A DNA stretch of 64,000 nucleotides from Erigeron canadensis (GCF_010389155.1 NC_057767.1:1984001-2048000), one strand, 5' to 3'; shown: positions 49,641 through 61,518, numbered from the stretch's first letter. Numbers and translations are program-made. The notes: a model not told the origin generated them from the sequence alone.

Positions 49641-51527
49641 TTATAAAAGTAAAATAAAATAAAAATAAAAGATATGCATTCAGAATTATAAAAAATAAAA
49701 AAATAAAATCGAGAAACATGTGTTGAAAAGTGACAGAATGTGTGATGCTTCATTCTTCAAAGTGTACTATCTTGTTAAAAAGTGTCCCTTTACAATTGGA
49801 ATAATAAAAGAAGAAAGTGACTCATAACAATATAACATTAGAAAGGATTGATATATATGGCGTAATACTTGTTGGTCCGTATATCTTTGATGTTAATGTT
49901 CTCTTAACAATAATAGATATGAAAATGTGTCATATTTTTTGCCAAACAGAAGGCACGGGTGGCTAGCTCATTCCTGGACCATACTTGTAAAAGAGCATTT
50001 CAGCCTATGAGGTCCGTTTTTGATACAAATAATTACATGAGCAACTATGAGGAAAGCCAGATATAATCAACTTAGGGCTTATTTATCTAACCATTATGTG
50101 ACTGAATTGATTAAGTAACTGAATATATAAATAATGTTTGTATGGATTAAGTCAATACAGTTCTTTTTTTGTTTATTAAGTCATAAAAACGAACACTTTT
50201 GACGACTTAATGGACTAAGTATTTTTAATTAAGTCATGACTTTTTCTATTAAGACATTAACAAACATCCTACTTAGGCTTACTATGTTTTGAGATTTTTT
50301 TAGAATATTATTTATTTATTATATATATATATATATATATTTTCAATTTTATTTTTTTTAATATAATGTAACGATATTGATGATTGATATTCTAATCTAC
50401 TTGATTGATATTTTAATTTAATTGAATCCACCTTAGGCCCAAATATGCTTATTATAAAGCTTAAGAGTAATGTTGAACGAACATCAAAACGGTCATGAGG
50501 ACGGTTTACGGTCCATTTGGACCGGAAAAACCGGACTCTTTTGTTAGTTTTCAAACATAAAATCAAAAACAATAGTTATGCAGAATATGTGAAATAAAAG
50601 TACAGAGGAACTCTTTGGTATAGTGGCATTACCACACTCCTTTGTTGGAGGTCTCTGGATCTATTTCACGGTGTATCTGGTGACCGTTAAGAACTACAAA
50701 ATAGTGGTTAAGAGATGCATTTTTAGCTTTTTAATTTTTTGTAATTTTTTATATCGAAAGTGCAAAACATAATGTATTTTAAAGTTTTTTTATAAAAAAA
50801 TTTACACTATATTAAATAAAAATATCTATCTTTTCTCTTTGTTAATTAAGTCGAAGTTTAATACAATATTGAATTGAATTGTATCTTATATCCACCCCAT
50901 AGCAAATTGGCAATTAAGTTGGCAGCCGCATTAGTTTTATCGAGAAAGAAACGACTAAACCTTTGGTCGTGGGATCCGTTTATATCACATGTTTTTTATT
51001 TGCCCCATATTATATAAGACTAGCAAAATATCACAAAGTATTTTTTTTTAACTTTAACTTTAAAGGTGAATTTCATTAATATATACAAAGAATAACATGC
51101 ATCTCTTTTTTCTTAAGAATAAAAACAATATTTTTCATCAGAATCCGAAATATAAGTATTACATTATACTTTTCTTAATACATACATATAAATGTTCAAA
51201 AAAAAAAAATACATATAATAAAATAAGTTGGTTTTAGCAACATTGCCTCTTTATATGATCAACTCCATTTTAAGAAAACTCATGTCTTTGTGTTTAAAGC
51301 ATTTTTGCTTACATCAAGATTTGAACTCAAAATTTTTAAGTACTAAGTCTCTAAATATCGATAACAAAATAAGTTTAGTCTTTTTTTTTCTTATTCAAGG
51401 TTACTTCAGAGTCTTACAAGAATGACATAAACTTGACCTTAATCTGTTGCAATTTGTTGATCCTTTTAACTTGAAATTTAACTATGCCAAGCCATTTGAT
51501 TTGATTTTTTCTTATACTGTATACGAA

Positions 51528-51715
51528 TAGTATTGTAATTCTCTAAAGTTGAAACCAACTTTACTAGTAAAATTAAAAATCTAACATTCGGATTAAAATC
51601 AAATGTTTAAATTCAAAGATGATATTTGAATCTTGACCTTGCTTTTAGTTTAAAAGTTAAAGATCCGTTAAGTTTTACTAATAAAGTTCATTTCAACTTT
51701 AGAAAATCCTCATCT
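51528..51715. mobile_element. MITE related to the one at 52859
   Basis: Inverted ends TCTCTAAAGTTGAAA / TTTCAACTTTAGAAAATCCTCATC, about 188 bp, and an interior TTGACCTTG block shared with the 186-bp element at 52859-53044. It is an older sibling of that family. Confidence 0.55.
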
Positions 51716-52342
51716 ATATGAATGCGATCATAATTGGAAAACAGATAATGAAACAAAAACCATGCGATAAAGTTTTCCTAAAAGCGCTGTAGATTGGACT
51801 TATATTTTGTCTTTTAACTTATAAAAACTAATATATACCAATTACCAAATATAAGCACAAGTATATATCCAAACCCAGATCAATCAATATTCTAGAGCCT
51901 CCATACATCCAAGTGTATTCGTGGGTCTCCATAGATAAGGTTGTGTGGGTCTAACCAAAAATAAGATTTATCCGTTACAGTTCTCAAGGGTATTAAGGCC
52001 GGTGCTTATAACTGCGTCTCCCGGCGTCCGACGCGTAGTGGAGGAGAGACGCTATAAGCACGGCTGTGTCTTCCATCACGTCTCGGTGGTTTATTCCTTT
52101 CTTAGACGTGCGGCTTGTGGTAGTGTGGGGTCCGTTTTGTGAGGAGCCGTTAGTAAATAAATTTAAAAAAACGAATTTTGAATTCAAAATCCATACCAAC
52201 GGCTATTTTCTTGTTTTTTAGTTTTTTTTTCTTTTTAAATTTTCAACCTCCTATTTATACCCCATTACACTACCATTTCAAAATACAACAATCTAAACAT
52301 ACCCATTACTTTCAAAGCATTTCAATCACACCACTACTAAAA

Positions 52343-53899
52343 ATGTCTAGTTCATCATTATCATCCTCTAGTGACGATTACGAATCAAATGATTACGAAG
52401 TAATCAATAACGTTGTTACGCAGATGAATGTTGTTTTCAATCCCCAAGCCATAGGCGCTTGTCTTAACGTTATCTTTGACGAAGAAGAAAACCAAAGTCA
52501 AGAAGCGTCAAGTTCTTCAAGACCCAAGTTTACTAGACCCGGCGAGATCACGTGGCTGCCGCAAAGCTTTTATACGATCATTACTTTGCGCCAGAACCAA
52601 CCTACCCACCTGACATGTTTCATAGAAGGTTTCGAATGCAAAAGGAAATGTTTCTGGGCATAGTGCGAGACATAAACTCCTTTGAAAGCATTGAACCGCC
52701 ATCGAAACACTTTCAGTTCTTCCACAAAAGCGCGACAGATGCTAGTGGTCGTCCCGGTTTCAACATTTTCCAAAAATGTACTTCTGCCATACGTCAGTTA
52801 GCGTATAGATTTAAGGCTGATGCTTTAGATGAGTACATGCAAATGGCTCAAGATAGGGGGATGAAGATCCTCTAAAGTTACTTCTAACTTTATAGGTAAA
52901 GTTAGAAGCATCTTGACCCTTGAATTAAAATCAAGAGTTAAGATCCAAAGATGCTCTTTGAATATTGACCCTTGATTTTAAATCAAGGGTTAGGATTACT
53001 AACTTTACCAATAAAGTTACTTGTAACTTTAGAGGATCCTTATCCAAGATAGGGCTACCAATGTTTAAATGCTTTCTGCGAGTGTGTTATACACCTCTAT
53101 CGTGACGAGTATTTGAGAAGGCCAACAGAAGCAGATATCGAGCGGTTGACTGCTAAACATGCTGAGGTTCATGGGTTTCCGAGTATGCTTGGTAGCATAG
53201 ATTGCATGCATTGAGGTTGGAGGACCTGTCTAGTGGCATGGCAAGGGCAGTACACCCGAGGTGACAAGGGACATCCAACAATCATGCTTGAAGCGGTTGC
53301 TTCATATGATTTGTGGATCTAGCATGCCTACTTTGACCCTGCTGGTTCAAACAACTACATCAACGTCCTCAACGAGTCATATTTGTTCGATGATTTGCTT
53401 CAAGACAAGGCTCATAAAGTTGAGTTTTCGGTTAATTGGGAGCAGTTTCAAAAGGGATATTACCTAGCATATGGTATTTATCAGAATGGGCTACTCTTGT
53501 TGAGTCATTCAAGTGCCCGATGGGCCCGAAAACGTCCTAGTTCAAAAGATACCAAGAAGTTGCAAGAAAGGATGTCTAGCGAGCATTGGAGTTCTTCAAG
53601 GTCGTTGGCAGATTATTGAACAATATGCGCGACCATACATTACCAGTAAGATAAAATGGATCATGTTATGTTGTGTGATTCTGCACAACATGATCGTTGA
53701 AGATAACGGGTGCGCAATTACAGAGTTTGAAGAAGAGTTGATAGCTAATACTACACTCCCAACCTGTACGTGGACTGAAATGTTTTGAACGCAGATTCGT
53801 ATGTACAAGGAGTTGCGCGATAGAAGGGCTCACCATCAACTTCGCAATGCTCTGATTGAACATGTTTGGAACCTCCCGGAACACGGTCGTCAACGTTGA
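52343..53899 (+). pseudogene. PIF/Harbinger (HARBI1/ALP1-like) transposase pseudogene 1
   Basis: Reading in order, the frames give MSSSSLSSSSDDYES, then after a frameshift near 52550 YFAPEPTYPPDMFHRRFRM and CTSAIRQLAYRFKADALDEYMQM. The coding is then split by the 186-bp MITE and resumes with FGFPS/GSIDCMH, a TGA where Trp is expected (about 53212), YTRGDKGHPTIMLEAV and later VILHNMIVEDNG. Further frameshifts follow. These blocks are the DDE-type Harbinger nuclease, which cuts and inserts DNA. No intact frame exists, so it is not an active or domesticated gene. Confidence 0.85.
52859..53044. mobile_element. MULE-type MITE (186 bp) nested in transposase
   Basis: The terminal repeats GATGAAGATCCTCTAAAGTTA / TAACTTTAGAGGATCCTTATC extend about 46 bp with few mismatches. 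A 9-10-bp direct repeat CAAGATAGG(G) flanks it (from 52849 and from 53045). The duplication length points to the Mutator group. Confidence 0.85.
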
Positions 53900-54181
53900 T
53901 GTCTAGTTTTTAATTTCCTAATAATGTCGTTTTTCATAATTTATTTACTTTCTGTTTTTTAGTGTAATGTTTATTTTTATAATAAATGTAATGTGTTGTT
54001 TTATTAATAAAATGTGTTTTATTAATTTTGTGAAAAAGAAAAATGGAATAATAAAATAATAAATGAATAGTGGAAGAAGTGGGTATTATAAGGAGGGAGT
54101 GTTCTTGGAAAGAAAAAACTGATTAATAATGGAAGAAGTGGGAAAGAAGTAGGGAAGAAGTACTCCTTATAAGGAGTGGCC

Positions 54182-54597
54182 TAAGTTGCCATCATATTCT
54201 TATAAATTCTTTAAAAAAATTTAAAAATCTTTAAAATCTTTTAATTTATCTTAATTTTTATAAACATCCTTGTATAATAAACCTTTACATCCATTATTTC
54301 TACCTAAAAAACCATGATACAGGCATGTCTTTAATTAGATAAACACCCGCAAATCCTTAATTTTAAACATGCTTTAATTATTATGGACAACTATGAACAC
54401 TCATGAAGATATAAAATAAAAATTTAGCATTGAAGATAGCTTATTTTCTTACCTCTCCTTTTGCTTCTCAAACAAACTTATTATGACTTTTTTTGCCTTT
54501 ATTATAATTTTACAACTCATCTATTTTTCATTTACGCTCTTTGTTACTTCTTATCTCTATACATTAAGAGTCATGATCATCAGCAATGCCACATTAG
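54182..54597. other. AT-rich spacer
   Basis: No gene or element recognised between Harbinger element 1 and the hAT MITE. Confidence 0.4.
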
Positions 54598-54963
54598 CAG
54601 GGGCGGAACCACATTGTATGTAGCGGTAGCCCGGGCTACAGGTCGGTTAAATTTATGTAGTTTAAATTTTTTGAAAAATGATATACTTATAATTGTTGTT
54701 ACGGGTCAAATATATATAGGGTATCGGTCAATGCAACCAACTTTAAACTTTTAAATTTTTTTTTATCAATAAAACTTATATAGATGTATCTATACAAGTA
54801 AATTATAAATAAAAGTACTAAAAGTGTCAAAAATTCTTAAAATCCATTAAAAATAGTAACAATATTGTCATTATTGTTGTTATCGTTACTTTATGCTGAT
54901 ACAAGGCTAGTAGAAAAAAATTGTGCTACATGTCACTTTCGATTTTAATTGGTTCCGCCACTG
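54598..54963. mobile_element. hAT-type MITE (366 bp)
   Basis: The ends CAGGGGCGGAACCA / TGGTTCCGCCACTG are classic hAT inverted repeats. The flanking 8-mers CACATTAG and AACTTTAG match at 6 of 8 positions, a worn target duplication. Confidence 0.75.
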
Positions 54964-55713
54964 AACTTTAGACGTGATTGTGGTATTGCACTTGAATAAA
55001 TATACATTTAATAAGTCATTTGATATGAAAATTTTTTAAACAAACTCCATCATATATGTATATGGTTTTTCTAATGACAAACTATTCTACCACCACTTCT
55101 TTTCTCTTTGTTCCCACAACGACACCATCTCAAGACGAGGTGGTACCTATAGTGTCTTGTTTAGGATGAGGCAAGACAAGGCTTATACTCGTATGTTGGT
55201 AAGAATCACTTTCCCAAATATTTATGAGTACGGGGAAAGTAAGATTCGATCATTAGATTATTAATTATATAAAAAGAAATAAGAAGCAATGTCATTAAAC
55301 TAATAACTAGCTAAATGATAATTTCAGTCAGAATGCATGCGTATTTTAATTATAATTTAATACAAGTAGCTTAAGAAATATATAATTGAATCCATATATA
55401 AACACGAGTGTACTAAGATTAATTACTGTAGTTAGTAAGCATTCATCACACCAGTATGGCATGTTACGAGTATTTTTGAAAAAGTTTTCAGTCTTGGAAT
55501 CTTTATTTGATAGGATTTTGTTTATGTATGTGTGGTGAAGTTTTGGTTTAAATGGGAGCAAAATGAAGATCAAAGAGTTGGTGCAAGTAGTGCCATATGT
55601 TTAAGGGTCCCCATCCCTCCATCGCCATACGTATTATATATTGTGTATTTGAATGAATAATTCCTCCCCACTTTACTTGGCATTAGTTATTTGTCTCATG
55701 AAAACGCAATTAA

Positions 55714-55719
55714 CACGTG
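55714..55719. promoter_or_regulatory. G-box (CACGTG)
   Basis: A perfect CACGTG palindrome lies about 230 bp upstream of the JAZ start codon. MYC2-type bHLH factors bind this motif and drive JAZ genes in a feedback loop. Use here is an inference. Confidence 0.5.
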
Positions 55720-55819
55720 AAAGAAAAAGAACAAGTATAGAATTCATTCCCCCTTAAAAAAACAGCCCCCACTCACACTCACACATACCCAATTGTCTTT
55801 TGGTTTTATTTTATTTCTT

Positions 55820-55830
55820 TATATATATAA
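55820..55830 (+). promoter_or_regulatory. Candidate TATA box of JAZ gene
   Basis: TATATATATAA about 120 bp upstream of the start codon. Confidence 0.45.
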
Positions 55831-55946
55831 AGACCAAAACCAATTCTTTATTTTTCAACCTATATATTAGCTACTCCATCACCATTCACCACCACTAAAC
55901 AGAGTAAAACCAACCTTTCATATATTGATTCTATATCATAAACATT

Positions 55947-56729
55947 ATGCCTCCGGGTAAGCAATACGTTTCCGGCACCGGCAACGCAAAGAATTTGTCG
56001 AGTGTTGCGCAAACTTGCAACCAGTTGAGCTTGTTTTTAAAAGACAAAGGGGGTTGTCTCAAAGATGTTCATTTTGGAATTAATTCCAAGTTTGATGATT
56101 CAGGTACGAATTATTAATTTTCATAATTTAGTTAACTGTTTTGTACTAGCTTAATTTGTTTTAATTAATTAGTAGTAAGTCTATGTATATAGCATGAAAA
56201 TGAATTGATCATGGGATATCGATCTGCAGTGAAATCAGGTCCTCCGATGAGTACAATTGATTTGTTGAGCAACATGGAAAATAGTAGTGACGACAGAACC
56301 CCATCAAAAACTAGGTGGACGACCAAACCAACGATGACAATATTTTACAAGGGACAAGTGATGGTGGTGGATGACATATCCGAAGACAGAGCTAAAGAGG
56401 TGTTCAATCTAGCAGCCACAAATTCACCCGCGGCGGCTACATTATTATTAAGTAGTAATCACAAAGCCCCCAAAGTAGCTGCTGCTGATTTGGGATCCAA
56501 TAATAATCAACGGAGGAGGATAGACGAACACGCACAGCTTCAACCACCAAATAACAACGGTGGTTTGGACTTACCAATTGCTAGAAGAGCTTCACTACAC
56601 AAGTTTTTGGCAAAGCGAAAGGACAGGGCTAACCTCAGGCCAGACCCATACCCTTTATTATTGCCCAATAATAATAACCATCATCATCCTTCATCATCCG
56701 GCAAACATCATTTTGATCTCAATTTATGA
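55947..56729 (+). CDS. JAZ (TIFY) jasmonate-signalling repressor
   Basis: Two exons (55947-56103 and 56230-56729) give 218 aa. The N-terminus has QTCNQLSLFLKDKG (about 22-36), as in JAZ proteins that touch MYC factors. The ZIM/TIFY motif TMTIFYKG is at about 87-94. The Jas motif DLPIARRASLHKFLAKRKDR at about 166-185 includes the degron bound by the COI1-jasmonate receptor. The C-terminus ends FDLNL, an EAR-type motif that could recruit TOPLESS directly. JAZ proteins hold MYC factors in check in the nucleus until jasmonoyl-isoleucine triggers their destruction. The IARRASLHKF and AKRKDRA wording resembles the JAZ5/6 side. Unlike most JAZ genes there is no Jas intron, so the classic truncated splice form cannot be made that way. 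Confidence 0.95.
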
Positions 56730-57961
56730 AGGAATATTATTTATATATTTGTCCATTATTATTATTTTGTATCATCGTCGATCGTTGAATATTATTATTG
56801 ATAGATATTTTTGTTAAGTCACGAATATATATATATTTTAAAAGGACTTTGACCCGCGTGATTTAAATGATGTTGTTTCTAGGAAACTCTATATATGTTG
56901 TCTTGGACTAGTCTTCAAATTGCGTCTATACTCTCCATCTATATCCAATCCATATATCCAAATCAACAATGACCGTACATTTAATTTAATCATATACGTA
57001 TGTCGATAGTGTTGTGTGTCCTTCAATATACACTTCAAGGATGAGATCGATACGTACTCCTATCCATTTCGAACACACTTCAAGGCTTCTTAATATATTT
57101 TGTCCAAAAACAACTACCACTAATCTCTACATATATTTCAGCTAACTAAATAAATATGTAAATATAAGACGTACGGTCATAATGTACGTAAATGATGAAT
57201 GGTTTTTTTCCCCGACAACTAATAAAAATTTGTCATCATTTTTGAATCTTTTTCTATTTTTAATATGTTTAATTAATTAATAATGCAATTTAAAATCAAA
57301 CTTCTCGTGAGCATATCTGGTGACTAAGACACCTCGATGATGGTTAGAGTATCATTCAGTTTTTTCTTTCTTTCGATAGTCAAGTTACAATCAATCCGAC
57401 TTTCGATCAACAAAGAACCAGCCGATGTAATTATAAATAATTAGAATATACAACAAATGTTGTACTGCTACTACCTTTGATATCAACGATGTAGTACAAA
57501 AATATACTACTCGTATTTATTATGTGGAAAACTTGCAATTTATGTATATCTGGAGTGGAAAACTTTTCCCAAAAGTTAACTCATACTATAATAGTATGCT
57601 TTTGACTAAGTTGAAATAAAATTGGACTTTGTGGTCAACTTTATTTGCTTTATCTTTCAAATTAGTCCGCAACGAATATGCAAAATGGTCTCGACTCTCG
57701 AGTACTGTTTGTTTAACTTTTTTATTTTGAAAAACATAAGTTATACTGAAAGCATAGATATTTTATAGGAATATCAATTGATTATTCGAGTAGCAAATTC
57801 TTCATGGTTAGATATTTAAAAATAACTTAGACTTATAGATGTGAAGCTGTATAGCACTTCTTTGACTTTTTACCATAAGATTTAGTTATATGGCCGAGTT
57901 TATTAAAATATGTTTATTAAAATACGAGATTTAGTTGTTATATTAAAATCATTTGCCTTAA
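56730..57961. other. 3' flank of JAZ gene
   Basis: Probable 3' UTR, then AT-rich DNA with no supported gene up to the second Harbinger element. Confidence 0.45.
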
Positions 57962-58789
57962 GACTGCTAGAGCAAGGCATGCGTCTCCCAAAAAGCGCTC
58001 GAGAACGCCTGGGAACGCCGTGAACACTGCTCCGAGCGGCGTTTTTGGCAAAAAATCGAATACCCCGTCTCCAAAGGAACGCGATGAATTTGCCTATTGA
58101 ACAGAGCCAATGGCTCCTTTTTGGACCCCATCCAACGGAATTGTTGACCAGATTTGATTTTTTTTTTCTTTTCTACCTTTACTTTCTCTATATATATACA
58201 CTATATCTTCTATATAACTTATAAAACTCACACACAACATACAACATATATACTAAAATTCACATAACCATATTATCATCTCCAACACTATAATGTCGTC
58301 TTCGTCAACGTCGTCCTCTTTTGATTCTTTCGGTTCCGAGGATTACAATGATGCCGTTGTTGGCGCCATTACTTTGGCAATGAGGGTCGCGCAAGAGGAG
58401 GAGGAAGAGGAAGAAGAAGAGAGGCCGCGTTTTAGAAGAAGGGTGGTTCTTGTACGTCGTCGCGCAGAGGCACAAGAAAACTTGATGCGAGACTACTTCG
58501 CGGATCAACCGACTTACACCACGAGACAATTTAGACGACGGTTTAGAATGCATAAGGGTTTGTTTTTAAAGATTGTTGGCGACATGTAACGGGAGTATAG
58601 ATATTTTCAACAAAGGGTGAACGCCGCGGGAAAGCTTGGTTTTACCGCACTTCAAAAGTGTACAGCCGCAATTCGACAACTAGCGTACGGCGTGACGAAC
58701 GATTTGTTTGACGAGTATTTGCAAATGGCGGAGAGGACCTCACGGGAGGCGCTTGGCCATTTTTGTAGTGGTACGTTTTATACATATGT

Positions 58790-58957
58790 ATATATTATTA
58801 GTTTATATATATGTTATATATATGTTATATATATGTTATATATATGTATATATTATTAGTTTACGTTTTATATATATGTTATATATTATTAGTTTACGTT
58901 TTATATATATGTTATATATTATTAGTTTACGTTTTATATATATGTTATATATTATTA
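58790..58957. repeat. Tandem repeats in transposase intron 1
   Basis: About 35-40-bp units (TTTATATATATGTTATATATTATTAGTTTACG type, three good copies), preceded by (TA)TG repeats, fill the intron. Confidence 0.75.
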
Positions 58958-59299
58958 GGTGTAGTTCGATTGTATGGCCGTACATGCCTACGTAGACCAA
59001 CATGGACTGATCTTCAGCGTATATATGATGTGCATGAAAGAGTTCATGGTTTTCCCGGTATGATTGGTAGTATTGACTGTATGCATTGGTCATGAGAGAT
59101 GTGTCCCACGGCGTGGAGAGACACCCACACACGGGGTGACATAGGTAGACCTTCGTTGATTCTTCAAACGGTGCATCGTATGATCTATGGATTTGGAATG
59201 CTTTCTTTGGGCCACAAGGGTCTTATAATGACATCAACGTGTTCAAGTCATCTCCTGTGCTTGAAGATCTTATATCCGGTTTGGCGCCCTCAGGTATAT

Positions 59300-59455
59300 G
59301 TTTATTTAGTAATATGTTTATTTACTAATAAGTTTAATTTATATATATTTATTTACTAATAAGTTGAATTTATATATGTTTATTTACTAGTTAACGTTTT
59401 AATTTATATATGTTTATTTACTAATAAGTTGAATTTATATAGTTATTTACTAATA
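59300..59455. repeat. Tandem repeats in transposase intron 2
   Basis: TTTATTTACTAATAAGTT-AATTTATATATG units recur three to four times through the intron. Confidence 0.7.
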
Positions 59456-60347
59456 GCTCTAATTTGTAGCTTCCTTTTATGCAAATGGTAACTTCTACGA
59501 GAGAGGGTACTACTTAGGCGACGGGATATACCCCAAGTATGCTACATTCGTCAAGACTTTTACCGATCTAATTGACGAGAAGAGAAAGCTTTTTAAGAAA
59601 AAGCAAGAGTTGGCACGTAAGGGTATAGAAAGGGCTTTTGGTGTGTTGAAGAAAAGATGGAAGGTCCTTAATCATTCGGCTCAGTATTGGAACAAGGCAC
59701 TTATGCAAGACGTGATTTATGCTTGTATCATCTTGCATAACATGATATTGGAGGACGAGGACAAGGCCATATGTCAAGACTACAATCCGGATGAACCTTC
59801 TCTAGTTCCGGGCCATTGGGAACAAATGACTTCACTCGAACAACGAATTCAAAACCGTCATGCTATTAAAAGCCGAGAAACACACAATATGCTTACGGTG
59901 GACTTGGTTGATCATCTTTGGTCGACCCAAGCACATGACTTTGATCCCGATAACGTGGTCCTCCTGGATCTCAACGAGTATGTTAGTTCGGACGATAAGT
60001 AGCTTGTTTGTCTTTTTCTTTTTTTTTGAAAAATAATGTCGTAGTATGTCATTTTTTAGGAACTTAAGTTATTATGTTTGTATTAATTAAGAACTTTATT
60101 TATGTATTATTTTTTTTATTAAGTTGTTGTATGCAAGTCAAACTAGAAAAACAAAAAATAAAATCAAAAAGTTTGGTAAAAAAAAATGAAAGTCAAACTA
60201 GAAGAAAAAAATTAAAAAAATATATCAAGAACCCCTACCTTTAGAGAACCCCTTGCTCCAAGGGAACTCTTCCTTTTTAGTCTCATCCTACATGGCATAA
60301 AAAGTGTAAGATATGGGGTTCTTAAGAACCCCTTGCTCCTACTAGTC

Positions 60348-60650
60348 TAAGAGTGCAATATCTTCATGTGAAGAGAGACGATGGATCTGATTTTTTATTT
60401 CTCACTGTTACAACTTTTCTCTCTCCGTAAATCACCTCTTCCTACACACCACCAACCCTACCTCCTCCTCACATCTTCTTTATCTCTTCCTCACAAAAAA
60501 AATATTATTTAAACAAAAAAAGGTTTTTTTTTGTTTGGAAGTGAACCGGACCCCACCTACAGATTCTTCGCTCGGCGCTACAAGGAAGAGGTAAACAAGG
60601 AAGAGCCAGGAAGAGGCTCGGTGCTAACGTGGGAAGAGTGGAAGAGCTAG
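60348..60650. other. Gene-free spacer
   Basis: CT-rich and A-rich low-complexity sequence with no gene. It leads into a LINE scrap. Confidence 0.4.
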
Positions 60651-60790
60651 CCAAGACGAGTTGTACGTCGGGTTTGGCTACGGCCTAATGCCATTGAAGG
60701 CATGAAATTTGAGACGTCGGTTTGTAATCTATGTGAAGCTTTTGATGTATATGTGGAACATCTGTTTTGTTCTTGTGAGGAATCTATGGC
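60651..60790 (+). pseudogene. LINE zinc-finger (zf-RVT) fragment
   Basis: The frame reads VCNLCEAFDVYVEHLFCSC, the CxxC...H...C pattern of the zf-RVT domain at the end of plant L1 LINE polyproteins. It is a scrap, with stop codons soon after. Confidence 0.5.
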
Positions 60791-60910
60791 ATCGTATTAA
60801 TACATGTTGTAACTGTTCTTTTATTTCATGATCTCTTTGATATCTATAATCACGTTGGGGTTGAAAGAAGGAAAGAAAAGCGTTGAAAGATATTGTTTTT
60901 GTGACGTACA

Positions 60911-61385
60911 CTATGTAGCACCGAAACGGGTACGACAAAGGGGTACGAGAATGATACAGGAAAGGGGAACGACAAAACTGAAAAATCAAGGATACGGGTA
61001 TGGCAATAAAAATATATACAAATATAAATTATATCAATTTTTTATAGAGGAATACTTGAGACTTGGGAGATAATGTATAATTGTATAATACATGCTTGAT
61101 CAGTGATCACTCATTGAATGTATAGTGTTTAATAATTGGTTTTGGAATAGAAAAAATTTAATGTTGATCAAATTGTAAATAATATAACCTATCTGGGTTT
61201 GGGAAATAGAAAAAGTCCATTAAAACCTGATATTAATTAGAAATCGTATGGAAACTTTAAAGAAACATTTCGGTATATGTAGAAAATTCAAGAGAATGTT
61301 TCATGTGTGTTTCGTACGTGAAAACGTTTCCATGAAGTTTCGAAAACGGGTACGGCTACCTGTTTGGAGTTTCGGTGCATCATAG
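60911..61385. mobile_element. hAT-type MITE (475 bp) with perfect 8-bp target duplication
   Basis: The ends CTATGTAGCACCGAAAC / GTTTCGGTGCATCATAG are inverted repeats (the right one slightly interrupted). GACGTACA stands on both outer sides (60903-60910, 61386-61393). It is non-coding. Confidence 0.85.
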
Positions 61386-61518
61386 GACGTACATATATTT
61401 ATGGAAAGCACAAAAAGTTTGCCAATTAACATGCCTATCAATATTGTTTTTCTTCATAATCTCCTTTTTCCTAATTTTTTCAAATGTTATTATTTCATAA
61501 TTGATTTATTATTTATAT

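Larger units (their letters stand above)
47626..51527. other. Gene-free region
   Basis: 3' flank of the GOST gene, then AT-rich DNA. It contains the duplication at 48881-49058, a SINE near 49486-49640, another weak B-box stretch near 50610-50700 and a (TA)n run at about 50318-50340. No gene is supported. Confidence 0.5.
51997..54181 (+). mobile_element. PIF/Harbinger element 1 (2185 bp, dead)
   Basis: The ends GGCCGGTGCTTATAAC / CTTATAAGGAGTGGCC are imperfect inverted repeats and TAA stands on both outer sides (51994-51996, 54182-54184), the 3-bp duplication of this superfamily. The interior carries one broken transposase frame and a nested MITE. Confidence 0.8.
54964..55946. other. Upstream region of the JAZ gene
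   Basis: AT-rich DNA. The last ~250 bp hold a G-box and a TATA-like sequence. No other gene is supported. Confidence 0.45.
58293..60002 (+). pseudogene. PIF/Harbinger (HARBI1/ALP1-like) transposase pseudogene 2
   Basis: The frames give MSSSSTSSSFDSFGSED with a Glu-rich stretch, then YFADQPTYTTRQFRRRFRM, a TAA stop (58587-58589) and QKCTAAIRQLAYG. An intron (58771-58958) is followed by GFPGMIGSIDCMHW, a TGA (59093-59095) and CPTAWRDTHTRGDIGRP. After a frameshift near 59170 come DLWIWNAFFGPQGS, a second intron (59294-59469), then NGNFYERGYYLGDGIYP, ERAFGVLKKRWKVL and CIILHNMILEDE. It ends near 60002. It is better kept than the copy at 52343, but two stops and a frameshift disable it. Both introns hold AT-rich tandem repeats. 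Confidence 0.85.
57962..60347 (+). mobile_element. PIF/Harbinger element 2 (2386 bp, dead)
   Basis: The ends GACTGCTAGAGCAAGG / CCTTGCTCCTACTAGTC are imperfect inverted repeats, with TAA on both outer sides (57959-57961, 60348-60350). They differ from those of element 1, so it is a separate family. Confidence 0.85.

Noticed and set aside
52343..53899. Domesticated ALP1/HARBI1 host gene
   Set aside because: Terminal repeats and a TAA duplication surround it and the frame is broken by stops, frameshifts and a MITE, so it is a dead transposon. The same holds for 58293-60002.
58790..58957. CRISPR-like regularly spaced repeats
   Set aside because: These are AT-rich tandem units without spacers, inside an intron of a plant transposon.
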